Shown in pieces: positions 45,950 to 53,408 of a stretch of 64,000 bases of DNA. A program made the position numbers and the translations under genes. The DNA is from CAVVAL01 sp963742725 (GTDB lineage Bacteria; Actinomycetota; Actinomycetes; Mycobacteriales; Cryptosporangiaceae), in contig CAVUMX010000001.1 in NCBI GenBank assembly GCA_963742725.1, positions 2,728,001 through 2,792,000 of the forward strand, given 5' to 3'. The first letter of the stretch is position 1. Each line of letters opens with the position of its first letter. Below the pieces are notes generated by a model. That model was not told the DNA's origin, did no database searches, and saw only the letters and a list, made by a program, of their open reading frames with translations.

Positions 45950-46278
45950 ATGAGCTACTTCGTCATCATCCGTGAAGCCGGACCCGCATGGACAGAGGGA
46001 AAGGGCGCTTCGAGCAGCCAGGCGTCAACGACCACGCGATGTTCATGAACGCGCTCAGTGACCAAGGCTTCGTGCTCTTCGCCGGGCCACTGTCCGGCAG
46101 CGAACACGGACGGATCCGCGCCCTGGTGATCGTCGACGCCGCCGACGAAGCCGATATCCACCGGCGACTCGCCGACGACCCGTGGACGCTCGCGCAGCGC
46201 CTCGTCATCGTCAGCATCGAGCCGTGGATCCTCTTCGTCGGCGAACAGCGCCTCGGCTTGGCGAAAGCTGGCTCCTGA
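45950..46278 (+). pseudogene. YciI-like protein gene with a single-base frameshift
   Basis: AGGAGG stands 10-15 bases before ATG 45950. The first 19 codons read MSYFVIIREAGPAWTEGKG, the normal YciI-like start, but that frame then stops after about a dozen unrelated codons. The rest of the family (FEQPGVNDHAMFMNALSDQGFVLFAGPLSG, ALVIVDAADEADIHRRLADDPW) continues in another frame to 46278. One base missing in the GGGAAAGGG tract near 46000 would restore a protein of about 109 residues. Either a true pseudogene, a sequencing error or frameshifting. Confidence 0.8.
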
Positions 46279-46330
46279 CTGGGCGGTTAGGCTTCAGGTC
46301 TCCCCCCGCTCGTGAAGTGAGGTGCCGACC

Positions 46331-46471
46331 GTGGAGCACGGCAGCTTCTTTCGCAGGCCGCTCTTCTGGGTCATCCTGGTGATCGTGGGCGCCCTGCTCG
46401 TGGGCTACTTCTTCGGCGAGCCGCGTGACTACGAGGCGATGTCCTTTGTGGACCCGGGTGGGGTCAGGTAG
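46331..46471 (+). CDS. Small single-span membrane protein resembling the N-terminus of FtsH
   Basis: A 46-residue ORF: a GTG start with GAGG about nine bases upstream, FFRRPLFWVILVIVGALLVGYFF as one membrane helix, then EPRDYEAMSFVDPGG and a stop. The FFR-X-P-X-FW-X-ILVIVG pattern followed by a short Tyr/Glu-containing segment is like the first 45 residues of actinobacterial FtsH proteases. It may be a remnant of an ftsH copy or a genuine small membrane protein; homology is by eye only. Confidence 0.45.
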   Translation: MEHGSFFRRPLFWVILVIVGALLVGYFFGEPRDYEAMSFVDPGGVR

Positions 46472-46564
46472 TCAGACTGCACGATCCCACCCAAATCGGA
46501 GCGGCCGTGAGGGCCGCGCTGGCAGACTCGGGCGGGTGTGCACAGGCGAGGGGAGACGCCCGGG

Positions 46565-47770
46565 ATGACGCTCGACGTTCAACAGTTGCCGATGCCGTTC
46601 GACGCCGCATTCATCGCGGACCCCGGGCCTACGTTCGCGACGTGGCGCGCGACCGGCCGGGTCCACCGCGTCCGTATCCCGGAGGGCGAACCGGCATGGG
46701 TGGTGCCGAGGTACGCCGACGTCCGCGCGTTACTCGCCGATCCGCGCCTGTCGCTGTCGTGGAGCCGGGGTCGCAAGGGCGGCTACACCGGCTGGCCGCT
46801 GACGCGGGCGCTGTCGCAGATGCTGCTCAACCTCGACCCGCCGGACCACACCCGCCTGCGCCGGCTGGTGTCGAAGGCGTTCACGCCGCGCCGCGTCGAG
46901 TCGCTGCGGGCCGGCATCCAGGCCCGCGCCGACGAGCTCCTCGACGCGATGCCGCCGGCCGGCACCGACCTGATCTCGTCGTACGCGGCACCGCTGCCGG
47001 TGGCCGTCATCTGCGAGCTTCTGGGCGTGCCGGTCGACGAGTCCGCCCAGTTCAGGACGTGGGCGAGCGCGCTCATCACGCCGGCCGACGTCGCCGGCGA
47101 CCAGGCCACGAAGGCTCAGGAGGCCGTCGCGGGTCTGGAGGCGTACATCGCCGCCCTCATCGCGGCCAAGCGTGCGGCGCCGGGCGACGACCTCATGTCG
47201 GACCTCGTCGCCGTCCGCGACCGTGACGACGCGCTCACCGAGCACGAGCTGATGTCGATGGCGTTCCTCGTCCTGCTGGCCGGCTACGAGACCACGGTTC
47301 ACCTGATCGGCAACAGCGTCCTCGCGCTGCTCACCCATCCTGACCAGCTCGCGGCGCTTCGCGCGAACCCCTCTCTACTCCGGACGGGTACCGAAGAGCT
47401 GCTGCGTTTCGCCGGCCCCGGCGCCGTGGCGATCCGCCGGTTCGCAGCCGAGGACATCGAGCTGGACGGCGTCACGATCCCGTCCGGTGACCTGGTGTTG
47501 CTCCTGGTCGGATCGGCGAACCGGGATCCCGACTGTGTCACCGACCCGGACCGCCTGGACCTGACCCGCACGGACGTCCCGCACCTGGGGCTCGGCCACG
47601 GCGCGCACTACTGCCTGGGCGCCGGGCTGGCCAGGCTGGAGGCCGAGATCGCGATCGGGACGCTCGTCCGCCGCTTCCCCGACCTGGCCCTCGACGGCTC
47701 GCCAGACGATCTGGCGTGGCGCTCGTCGTTCCGGATCCGCGGTCTACGGCGGCTACCTGTCCTGTACTGA
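46565..47770 (+). CDS. Cytochrome P450
   Basis: A 401-residue class I bacterial P450. The I-helix oxygen-binding motif (LVLLAGYETTVH), the K-helix ExxR (EELLRFAGP), the meander and the haem loop GLGHGAHYCLGAGLARLE with its cysteine thiolate are all intact. GGGGAG precedes the ATG at 46565. No ferredoxin gene is adjacent, so electrons come from elsewhere. One codon (46730) is TTA. Its end overlaps the convergent MAB_1171c-like gene by 18 bp. Substrate unknown. Confidence 0.94.
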   Translation: MTLDVQQLPMPFDAAFIADPGPTFATWRATGRVHRVRIPEGEPAWVVPRYADVRALLADPRLSLSWSRGRKGGYTGWPLTRALSQMLLNLDPPDHTRLRRLVSKAFTPRRVESLRAGIQARADELLDAMPPAGTDLISSYAAPLPVAVICELLGVPVDESAQFRTWASALITPADVAGDQATKAQEAVAGLEAYIAALIAAKRAAPGDDLMSDLVAVRDRDDALTEHELMSMAFLVLLAGYETTVHLIGNSVLALLTHPDQLAALRANPSLLRTGTEELLRFAGPGAVAIRRFAAEDIELDGVTIPSGDLVLLLVGSANRDPDCVTDPDRLDLTRTDVPHLGLGHGAHYCLGAGLARLEAEIAIGTLVRRFPDLALDGSPDDLAWRSSFRIRGLRRLPVLY

Positions 47771-48925
47771 CGCGGCGCAGGCACGCACCTTCCGGTCGCG
47801 GCCGGCGGCGGCGACGCGGAGGAGCCAGCGCAGTTCGCTGTCGACGTCCGCACCGCCGTCGCGCACGATGTCCGGCGGTTCGTCGACGGTCGGTCGCTGC
47901 TGGTGCTTCGCGCGGCGGGCGACCTCCATCCAGCAGTACGTCGTCGCGGCCTCGGCATCGGGCAGCTCCGCCGCTTCGACCTCGTGCCGGATCTGCGCCA
48001 GCTGCGTGGGCGACACCCATTCGCGCAGCGTGAGGAGCCCGTCCCGGATCTCGATGATGCGGCGGTACAACCGGTGGCCGGGCACCCGGACGGTCATCCG
48101 GTCGACGAGCCGGGGGCGCGGACGTTCCAGCGCGATGTGCGGCACCGCGGTGCACAGGGTGCGCCACAGTGGATAGAGCCGTTGCAGCGCGTGGTAGTCG
48201 CGTAGCGCCTTGCGCCACCGGTGGCTCGACGACACCGCGACACCTGTGGCGAACGACAGGACCGTGAAGAACGACGCGAACCGGTGCAGCTCGATCATCG
48301 CCTGGTTCGTCGGTGCGAGCAGGAGCGAGCCGCGCAGGACCACATACGCGCCCGCGAACAGGACGCCGAGGGCGATGAACGGCAGGCTGGCGCGGAGCGG
48401 GCCCGAGCTGGCGCTCCGGAGGTACCGCAGGAACAGGCGGGAGAAGACCACCGCCATGATCGTGACGTAGCCCAGGTAGATCGCCCAGTACACGGTCAGC
48501 GTCGTGAACGCTGGCCTGACCGGCAGGAAGTAGTCGGGGCCGGCGTGGGTCGCGGCGGCGGGGAAGATGGCGGTCATCGCGATCGAGACGACGACGGCCG
48601 CGCGCGGCAGCGCGACGATCACGGCCGTGTGACGCCCCTGGCCGGTGGCCATGATCCGCGCGACCACCAGGAGCATGGCGCTCGACGCCACCACGACTGC
48701 GAGGTGTTTGACCAGCTCGGGAATCTGGTCGATACCGGTGATGCGGCGTAACGCCCGTTCCACCGGGGCCTGTGTGGCGGTGACGGACAGCGTCAGCGCC
48801 GCGACCACGAGCCAGACGGGGCGTTGCCGGCTGGTCCGGATCGCGGCGGGCAGCCGGGCGAGCGTGATGAGCCACAGGGCGAGAAGGGTGAAGAACTCCA
48901 GAGCGTCGGCGACGGAGTTAAGCAC
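47753..48925 (-). CDS. MAB_1171c family putative transporter (seven-helix membrane protein)
   Basis: A 390-residue protein with an N-terminal membrane half of about seven helices (FFTLLALWLITLARLPAAI, LVVAALTLSVTATQAP, HLAVVVASSAMLLVVARIM, ending near LSFATGVAVSSSHRW) and a soluble C-terminal half (LYPLWRTLCTAVPHIALERP, LYRRIIEIRDGLLTLREWVSP). This matches the uncharacterised MAB_1171c/DUF6545 group, which usually sits beside an ImmA/IrrE peptidase and a HTH regulator, as here. The GTG start overlaps the peptidase stop by 8 bp. Confidence 0.85.
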   Translation of the reverse strand: MLNSVADALEFFTLLALWLITLARLPAAIRTSRQRPVWLVVAALTLSVTATQAPVERALRRITGIDQIPELVKHLAVVVASSAMLLVVARIMATGQGRHTAVIVALPRAAVVVSIAMTAIFPAAATHAGPDYFLPVRPAFTTLTVYWAIYLGYVTIMAVVFSRLFLRYLRSASSGPLRASLPFIALGVLFAGAYVVLRGSLLLAPTNQAMIELHRFASFFTVLSFATGVAVSSSHRWRKALRDYHALQRLYPLWRTLCTAVPHIALERPRPRLVDRMTVRVPGHRLYRRIIEIRDGLLTLREWVSPTQLAQIRHEVEAAELPDAEAATTYCWMEVARRAKHQQRPTVDEPPDIVRDGGADVDSELRWLLRVAAAGRDRKVRACAASVQDR

Positions 48926-49436
48926 GGCGGCTTCCGTCGCTGATCCCGAACATCTCCTCGAGCAACCCGACCTCGCGCGGCGACGGCGGCGCCGACTGCC
49001 GGGCTCGTTCCTCCAGGATGACCGTCGCGACCATCTCGGCTTCCTGCTCGTCGTTCGACGTGTAGCGGGTGCGCGCCAGCGCGCTCTGCACCGCCGCCCG
49101 GTCGAGGCCGATGGCGTCGTCGAGCCCCTCGAACGTGTCGCCGAGGCCGGGCATGGTGTGGCCGCACAGCATGTGGGCGATCTCGTGCAGGATGATGTGT
49201 TCCTGGTGCAGGGGGCTGGTCGCCGCCTCGAAGTACACGTGGTCGGCGGCGTCGGTCGCGACCCACATGCCGCACGGCGCGCCCTCCCCGCCGATCGGCG
49301 GCAGCGGATGCAGGTACAGCCGGCGGCCGCGCTGCTCCGCGATCTGGTCGCACAGGGCCTCGGCGGAGAACGGCGCGGGAATGTCGAGTTCTCGGACGAG
49401 GTCCTGGCAGCGGCTGCGTAGTCGGTGAAGGCTCAT
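48918..49436 (-). CDS. ImmA/IrrE family metallo-endopeptidase
   Basis: A 172-residue zinc peptidase-like protein with HIILHEIAHMLCGH as its HEXXH site and a later EQEAEMVATVILEE that supplies the third ligand helix. ImmA-type proteases cleave or inactivate HTH repressors (for example ImmR in Bacillus), so the regulator encoded just upstream is the likely partner. ATG 49436 has GGAG about nine bases upstream; an ATG at 49505 overlapping the HTH gene is the alternative start. Confidence 0.88.
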   Translation of the reverse strand: MSLHRLRSRCQDLVRELDIPAPFSAEALCDQIAEQRGRRLYLHPLPPIGGEGAPCGMWVATDAADHVYFEAATSPLHQEHIILHEIAHMLCGHTMPGLGDTFEGLDDAIGLDRAAVQSALARTRYTSNDEQEAEMVATVILEERARQSAPPSPREVGLLEEMFGISDGSRRA

Positions 49437-49485
49437 CTCGACGGGCTCCAGCTGGGGGTCGTGGTGGAGATGGCAGCGGTGGAAG

Positions 49486-49938
49486 CTAGTCGTCCGTGGG
49501 GTCAATGGGATCCAGCCTCTCGATCTCCCGAGCCCGGTCGATCATCTCCACTATGGCCCGGACGGTCTTCGCGGAGAGGCCGTCGGTCCGCAGGGCGACG
49601 TTCAGGACGCCCCTGTCGCGGAGCATCGACACGAGCTGGCGGTCGGCGTCGAGTTGCGCGTCGATGGCCCCGTCGAAGAAGTACGACGGGGAGACGCTGA
49701 AGAACCGGGCGAGCGCGTCGACCTGCTGGACGGTCGGGTTCACGGCCTTGCCCGTGGTGAGCGCCCAGAGGTAGGTGCCGGACAGCGAACCGCCGCTGGC
49801 CTCGGCGATCTGTTGGGCGATGTTGCGCATACCTGGGCGTTTGCGCTCGTCGGGCCACGTCCGCTCGATGAGCGCGTTGAGCTTGTCCGCGAGTGCTGTC
49901 CTCCCGGGGTCAGCACGGCGGTCTTCGGTTCCAGGCAT
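49486..49938 (-). CDS. EspR-like / XRE family HTH regulator
   Basis: A 150-residue DNA-binding protein: HTH (ALADKLNALIERTWPDERKRPGMRNIAQQI with GTYLWALTTGKAVNPTVQQVDALARFFSVSPSYFFDG) then a dimerisation helix (LVSMLRDRGVLNVALRTDGLSAKTVRAIVEMIDRARE). The order, the AALARFF and YFFD features and the C-terminal domain resemble mycobacterial EspR. It is the first gene of the HTH-peptidase-membrane protein operon. GGAGG lies about eight bases before the ATG. Confidence 0.88.
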   Translation of the reverse strand: MPGTEDRRADPGRTALADKLNALIERTWPDERKRPGMRNIAQQIAEASGGSLSGTYLWALTTGKAVNPTVQQVDALARFFSVSPSYFFDGAIDAQLDADRQLVSMLRDRGVLNVALRTDGLSAKTVRAIVEMIDRAREIERLDPIDPTDD

Positions 49939-49979
49939 GCGCGACGTTCCTCCGGCGACCGGGCGGGGCGATCTTGACC

Positions 49980-50007
49980 ATGATAGCCCCTGCTGCTATT
50001 AAAACAA
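49980..50007 (-). promoter_or_regulatory. Promoter of the EspR-like operon
   Basis: On the minus strand TTGTTT (50007-50002), a 16-bp spacer and TATCAT (49985-49980) lie in an unusually AT-rich stretch 42 bp upstream of the HTH start codon. Confidence 0.55.
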
Positions 50008-50047
50008 GCAGCTTCCTTTTAGAATCCTACGTTTTCTTTCGTATGAC

Positions 50048-50076
50048 TTGACGAGGTGTTTCACCAAGTTTACGAT
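50048..50076 (+). promoter_or_regulatory. Promoter diverging from the EspR-like operon
   Basis: TTGACG (50048-50053), a 17-bp spacer and TACGAT (50071-50076) point to the right. GGTG-TTT-CACC (50055-50065) forms an inverted repeat inside the spacer, a possible regulator site. It drives the two small ORFs that follow. Confidence 0.6.
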
Positions 50077-50184
50077 CTGACCACGGCGGTGTCCACAAAA
50101 GTGAACGCCCAATGTCACAACGCGTTTGTGCATGACCACGGGGCGCTGGCTGCGGCGCCCCACCCGACAGCTCCGGGGGAGCGC

Positions 50185-50547
50185 ATGGCCACCCGCAATG
50201 ACCGGGAGAAGCCGCCCGCGAACGGCGCGTTACTCCACGGCGCTCCGCCGCAGGTCGGCAGGGGTGCCAGCGGGCTCGCGCCACAGCCCGACGATCCGGA
50301 GCCGGCCAGGTCGGGGCCTGGCCCCTCAGCACCGGCGGTACCCCCTCATCGCCGGTGGTTACACCCCCTCGGTACCCCGGTGGTAGGGCGGCCAGATCCC
50401 CAACTGGCGTCGCATGCCTGCCGCCGGGGCGCCATCACGACCGCCGGCGTTCCATGGCGCGGCCAAGCGCCTGCGGCGGCCGGCAGCCCGGGCCGGGGCC
50501 CGCGGCCCGTGGCCGCCGGCCAGGGGCGCCTCAAGGCGGTGGCCTGA
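50185..50547 (+). CDS. Hypothetical Pro/Gly/Arg-rich protein
   Basis: A possible 120-residue ORF that starts MATRNDREKPPANGALLHG after GGGGGAG. The rest is low-complexity and rich in Pro, Gly, Arg and Ala, with no domain. It is supported only by its promoter and by the TGATG overlap with the next gene; it could also be untranslated leader. Contains a TTA codon. Confidence 0.3.
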   Translation: MATRNDREKPPANGALLHGAPPQVGRGASGLAPQPDDPEPARSGPGPSAPAVPPHRRWLHPLGTPVVGRPDPQLASHACRRGAITTAGVPWRGQAPAAAGSPGRGPRPVAAGQGRLKAVA

Positions 50548-50849
50548 TGGGTCACGGCCTGGACCGGCGTCAGCTCGGCGGCGGCCGAGCCGGGCGCCTG
50601 ATGGCGCGGCGGGTGATGTGGCGTTGGAGACGGCCGACCGCCTGTAGCGCGCAGGCGACGCTGACGGTGGAGGCGCTGCGGCTCGCCCACCGTCCGGACC
50701 TCGGGTGCTGGTGCCTCCGGTGCGGAGTCGCCTGGCCCTGCGACAGCCGGCTCAGCCTGGACGAAACGTCCGTCGGGGCTCGCCAGCAGCACGCCGCGTG
50801 GGTGCACGCCGACTGGCTCGCCGGGACTCGCACCGGCGCACGCCTCTGA
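50547..50849 (+). CDS. Small zinc-ribbon-like protein divergent from the EspR-like operon
   Basis: A 100-residue protein beginning MGHGLDRRQLGGG, basic at the N-terminus, with ALRLAHRPDLGCWCLRCGVAWPCDSR: four cysteines in C-X-C-X2-C-X5-C, suitable for one metal, followed by an acidic C-terminal part. Small proteins with a CGXXWPC motif are frequent beside EspR-like regulators in actinobacteria (general knowledge). Its ATG overlaps the preceding stop (TGATG) and a 12-bp hairpin directly follows its stop, which supports it being real. Function unknown. Confidence 0.55.
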   Translation: MGHGLDRRQLGGGRAGRLMARRVMWRWRRPTACSAQATLTVEALRLAHRPDLGCWCLRCGVAWPCDSRLSLDETSVGARQQHAAWVHADWLAGTRTGARL

Positions 50850-50852
50850 GAC

Positions 50853-50892
50853 CCGCGCGGTGGGTCCTGGCAAGGTCGGGCCCACCGCGCGG
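50853..50892 (+). terminator. Hairpin terminator after the small zinc-ribbon-like gene
   Basis: A perfect 12-bp inverted repeat (50853-50864 with 50881-50892) and a 16-base loop begin four bases after the stop codon. Confidence 0.7.
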
Positions 50893-51082
50893 TAAGGCAC
50901 CTCACGGGGGGCCACCGCGCCGCCGGACCAGCCGCGGCCCGGTGGCGCGGTGGCGAGGCGCGGCCCGGTGGCGCTGGCGTGGCGTGGCGCGGGCGTGGCG
51001 CGGGTGGGTGGCGGGTGGGTGGCGTGGCGCGTGGGGGCCGGTGACGGCAGGCTGACGGACGTCGGAAAAAGTTCGTTCGACG
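50893..51082. other. Gene-free GC-rich repetitive segment
   Basis: No ORF with protein-like character. Bases 50940-51030 consist of degenerate GGTGGCG/GCGTGGC repeats; the sequence becomes more balanced after 51050 near the DGPF-gene promoter. Confidence 0.7.
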
Positions 51083-51110
51083 TGTCGATCTGGGGACCGC
51101 GTGTTCGACG
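51083..51110 (+). promoter_or_regulatory. ECF-type promoter of the DGPF gene
   Basis: TGTCGA (51083-51088), a 17-bp spacer and CGACG (51106-51110) lie about 60 bp before the ATG. This resembles the TGTCGA -35 described for ECF42-type autoregulated promoters (from memory), and the adjacent sigma factor is of that kind. Confidence 0.5.
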
Positions 51111-51168
51111 CGTAGGCAGAAGGCGGGGTGGACCCGCCCGATACCCGGCACGAGAAGGAGAGTCAGCG

Positions 51169-51612
51169 ATGCGTTTCATGGTTCTGATGAAGGGCAGCGA
51201 GGACTCCGAGGCTGGCGCCATGCCGACCGAGGAGATGCTCACGGCGATGGGCAAGTTCAACGAGGAGCTGGTCAAGGCGGGCGTGATGCTCGACGGCGAG
51301 GGCCTGCACCCGAGCTCGGCCGGAGCTCGTATCCGTTTCGCCGGCGGCAGGACGACGGTGATCGACGGGCCGTTCGCCGAGGCGAAGGAGCTGGTCGCGG
51401 GCTTCTGGATCTGGCAGTGCAAGTCGAAGGACGAGGCCATCGAGTGGGTCAAGCGGATCCCGAACCCGACCGGCGAGGAGCACGAGGTGGAGCTCCGCCA
51501 GGTGTTCGAGGCCGAGGACTTCGGTGACGAGTACACGCCTGAACTCCGCGAGCGGGACGACCGCGTCCGCGCGGAGGAGACGCGCCTCCGGGAGGCCCGC
51601 GCCGCGCAGTAG
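51169..51612 (+). CDS. DGPF/YciI-like domain protein
   Basis: A 147-residue ferredoxin-like-fold protein of the YciI family named after its motif, here VIDGPFAEAKELVAGFWIWQ. The order MRFMVLMKGSEDSEAG, FNEELVKAGVMLDGEGLHPSSAGARI, DGPF, then DEAIEWVKRIPNP is standard. These proteins are encoded beside ECF42 sigma factors and their role is unknown. AAGGAG lies eight bases before the ATG. The sigma factor starts 50 bp after its stop. Confidence 0.92.
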   Translation: MRFMVLMKGSEDSEAGAMPTEEMLTAMGKFNEELVKAGVMLDGEGLHPSSAGARIRFAGGRTTVIDGPFAEAKELVAGFWIWQCKSKDEAIEWVKRIPNPTGEEHEVELRQVFEAEDFGDEYTPELRERDDRVRAEETRLREARAAQ

Positions 51613-51662
51613 ACGCGCGGAGTGTTTGCGTCGGCGCGGTGGGGGTGCTCTGATCGGTTTCC

Positions 51663-52919
51663 GTGACGGCAACCGAGACCCACCGCGCCATCGACGCTGT
51701 CTGGCGGATCGAGTCGGCGAGGCTGATCGCCGGCCTCACGCGCTATGTGCGTGACATCGGCCTGGCCGAGGAACTGGCGCAGGACGCGCTGGTCGCCGCC
51801 CTGGAACAGTGGCCCGAGTCGGGCGTGCCAGACAATCCTGGCGCCTGGCTCATGGCCGTCGCGAAGCGTCGCGGGATCGACCAGATCCGCCGGCAGGTTC
51901 GGCTCGAACGCAAGCAGGAGGAGCTGGGGCGCGACCTCGAACTCCAGCAGGGCGAGGAGCCGGACATCGACGCGGCGCTCGACGACCAGATCGGCGACGA
52001 TCTGTTGCGCCTCGTGTTCATCTCCTGCCACCCCATCCTGTCGATGGAGGCGCGGGCGGCGCTGACGCTGCGGCTGCTCGGCGGGCTGACGACGGACGAG
52101 ATCGCCCGGGCGTTCCTCGCCCCCGAACCCACCATCGCCCAGCGGATCGTGCGGGCCAAGAAGACGCTGTCGAACGCGGGCGTCCCGTTCGAGGTACCGG
52201 CGGGGGAGGACCTCGCCGCGCGGCTGGCGTCCGTCCTCGAAGTGATCTACCTGATCTTCAACGAGGGCTACTCGGCAACGGCCGGCGACGACTGGATGCG
52301 CCCCACGCTGTGCGAGGAGGCGCTGCGGCTCGGGCGGATCCTCGCGGAGCTGACCCCGAACGAGCCGGAGGTCCACGGGCTCGTCGCGCTGATGGAGATC
52401 CAGGCGTCCCGGTCCCGGGCACGCGTCGGACCGTCCGGCGAGCCGGTCCTGCTGCTGGACCAGAACCGCGCCCGCTGGGACCGCCTGCTGATCCGGCGCG
52501 GGCTGGCGGCGCTCGACCGCGCCGAGGCGCTGGACGGTGTACGCGGCCCGTACACGTTGCAGGGGGCCATCGCCGCCTGCCATGCCCGCGCGCTGACCGC
52601 CGAGGACACGGACTGGACCCGCATCGCCGCGCTGTACGAGGCGCTGGTCCGGATCGTGCCGTCGCCGGTCATCGAGCTGAACAGGGCCGTGGCGCTGGGC
52701 ATGGCGTTCGGGCCGGCGGTGGGGCTCCAGCTCGTCGACGAGCTGACGTCCGAGCCGTCGCTGAAGAGCTACCACCTGCTGCCGAGCGTCCGGGGCGATC
52801 TGCTGGTCAAGCTCGGCCGGACGGACGAGGCCCGCGCCGAGTTCGAGCGGGCGGCGACGCTCACCCGCAACGAACGCGAACGCACACTCCTCCTCGGCCG
52901 CGCCGCCGCCTGCACCTAG
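51663..52919 (+). CDS. ECF42-like sigma factor with long C-terminal extension
   Basis: A 418-residue RNA polymerase sigma factor. Region 2 (IGLAEELAQDALVAALEQWPESGVPDNPGAWLMAVAKRRGIDQIRR) and region 4 (LRLLGGLTTDEIARAFLAPEPTIAQRIVRAKKTL) form the core; the remaining 220 residues (YLIFNEGYSATAGDDW, LLPSVRGDLLVKLGRTDEARAEFERA) are the TPR-like extension typical of ECF42 factors, which have no anti-sigma and are thought to be controlled by this domain. The GTG start at 51663 is used. It is co-oriented with the DGPF gene and probably transcribes it. Confidence 0.94.
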   Translation: MTATETHRAIDAVWRIESARLIAGLTRYVRDIGLAEELAQDALVAALEQWPESGVPDNPGAWLMAVAKRRGIDQIRRQVRLERKQEELGRDLELQQGEEPDIDAALDDQIGDDLLRLVFISCHPILSMEARAALTLRLLGGLTTDEIARAFLAPEPTIAQRIVRAKKTLSNAGVPFEVPAGEDLAARLASVLEVIYLIFNEGYSATAGDDWMRPTLCEEALRLGRILAELTPNEPEVHGLVALMEIQASRSRARVGPSGEPVLLLDQNRARWDRLLIRRGLAALDRAEALDGVRGPYTLQGAIAACHARALTAEDTDWTRIAALYEALVRIVPSPVIELNRAVALGMAFGPAVGLQLVDELTSEPSLKSYHLLPSVRGDLLVKLGRTDEARAEFERAATLTRNERERTLLLGRAAACT

Positions 52920-52976
52920 CGCCGCGGGCGGCTGGCAGCTGGCGGCGGGTGGGCGGGTGGGCGGGTGGCGGGTGGC

Positions 52977-53348
52977 TCAGCCCAGTTCGGACTTGCTCCG
53001 CTCGACGCAGAACTCGTTGCCCTCGGGGTCGGCCAGGGTGACCCAGCCGCGGCCGTCCTCCTTGCGGTGGTCGGCGACGAGCGTGGCGCCCAGCGCGAGC
53101 AGGCGCTCCACCTCGGCGTCGCGGGTGGTGTCCTGGGGCTGGATGTCGAAGTGGACCCGGTTCTTGACGGTCTTGCCCTCCGGCACATGGATGAACAGCA
53201 GCGGCTGCGGGACGCCGACGAGCAGGACCTCCTCGTCGCCGGCCTGGTCGTCCTCGTGCGGGTGCCCGCCGAGGGTCTGCGCCCAGAAGTTGGCGAGGGT
53301 GTACGGGTCGTCGCAGTCGATCGTCACGTGACGCAGTGCGGAAGCCAT
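52977..53348 (-). CDS. VOC (glyoxalase/bleomycin-resistance-like) family protein
   Basis: A 123-residue single-module VOC protein: MASALRHVTIDCDDPYTLANFWAQTLGG, LLFIHVPEGKTVKNRVHFDIQP, VERLLALGATLVADHR and the C-terminal VTLADPEGNEFCVERS. Metal-ligand positions (His in RHVTID and VHFDI, Glu in NEFCVE) are kept. Substrate unknown. ATG 53348 begins this domain; the frame is open upstream to 53597, but that part is not conserved-looking. An inverted repeat (53394-53408) lies 46 bp upstream. Confidence 0.88.
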   Translation of the reverse strand: MASALRHVTIDCDDPYTLANFWAQTLGGHPHEDDQAGDEEVLLVGVPQPLLFIHVPEGKTVKNRVHFDIQPQDTTRDAEVERLLALGATLVADHRKEDGRGWVTLADPEGNEFCVERSKSELG

Positions 53349-53393
53349 GAGAACGGATCCTGCCACATTGCCGTGTGTGTGTCGGCGGTGGCG

Positions 53394-53408
53394 GCCGGTA
53401 ATACCGGC
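53394..53408. promoter_or_regulatory. Palindrome upstream of the VOC gene
   Basis: GCCGGTA-A-TACCGGC has perfect 7-bp arms and lies 46 bp before the minus-strand VOC start codon, a typical position for a TetR- or MarR-type operator. Confidence 0.4.

Noticed and set aside
45772..45975. A 67-codon ORF between the Nudix and YciI genes
   Set aside because: Arg-rich translation without a ribosome site, overlapping both neighbours.
49939..50184. An N-terminal extension (from 50056) of the hypothetical protein at 50185
   Set aside because: The first bases overlap the -35/-10 promoter elements, so translation from 50056 is not possible from that promoter.
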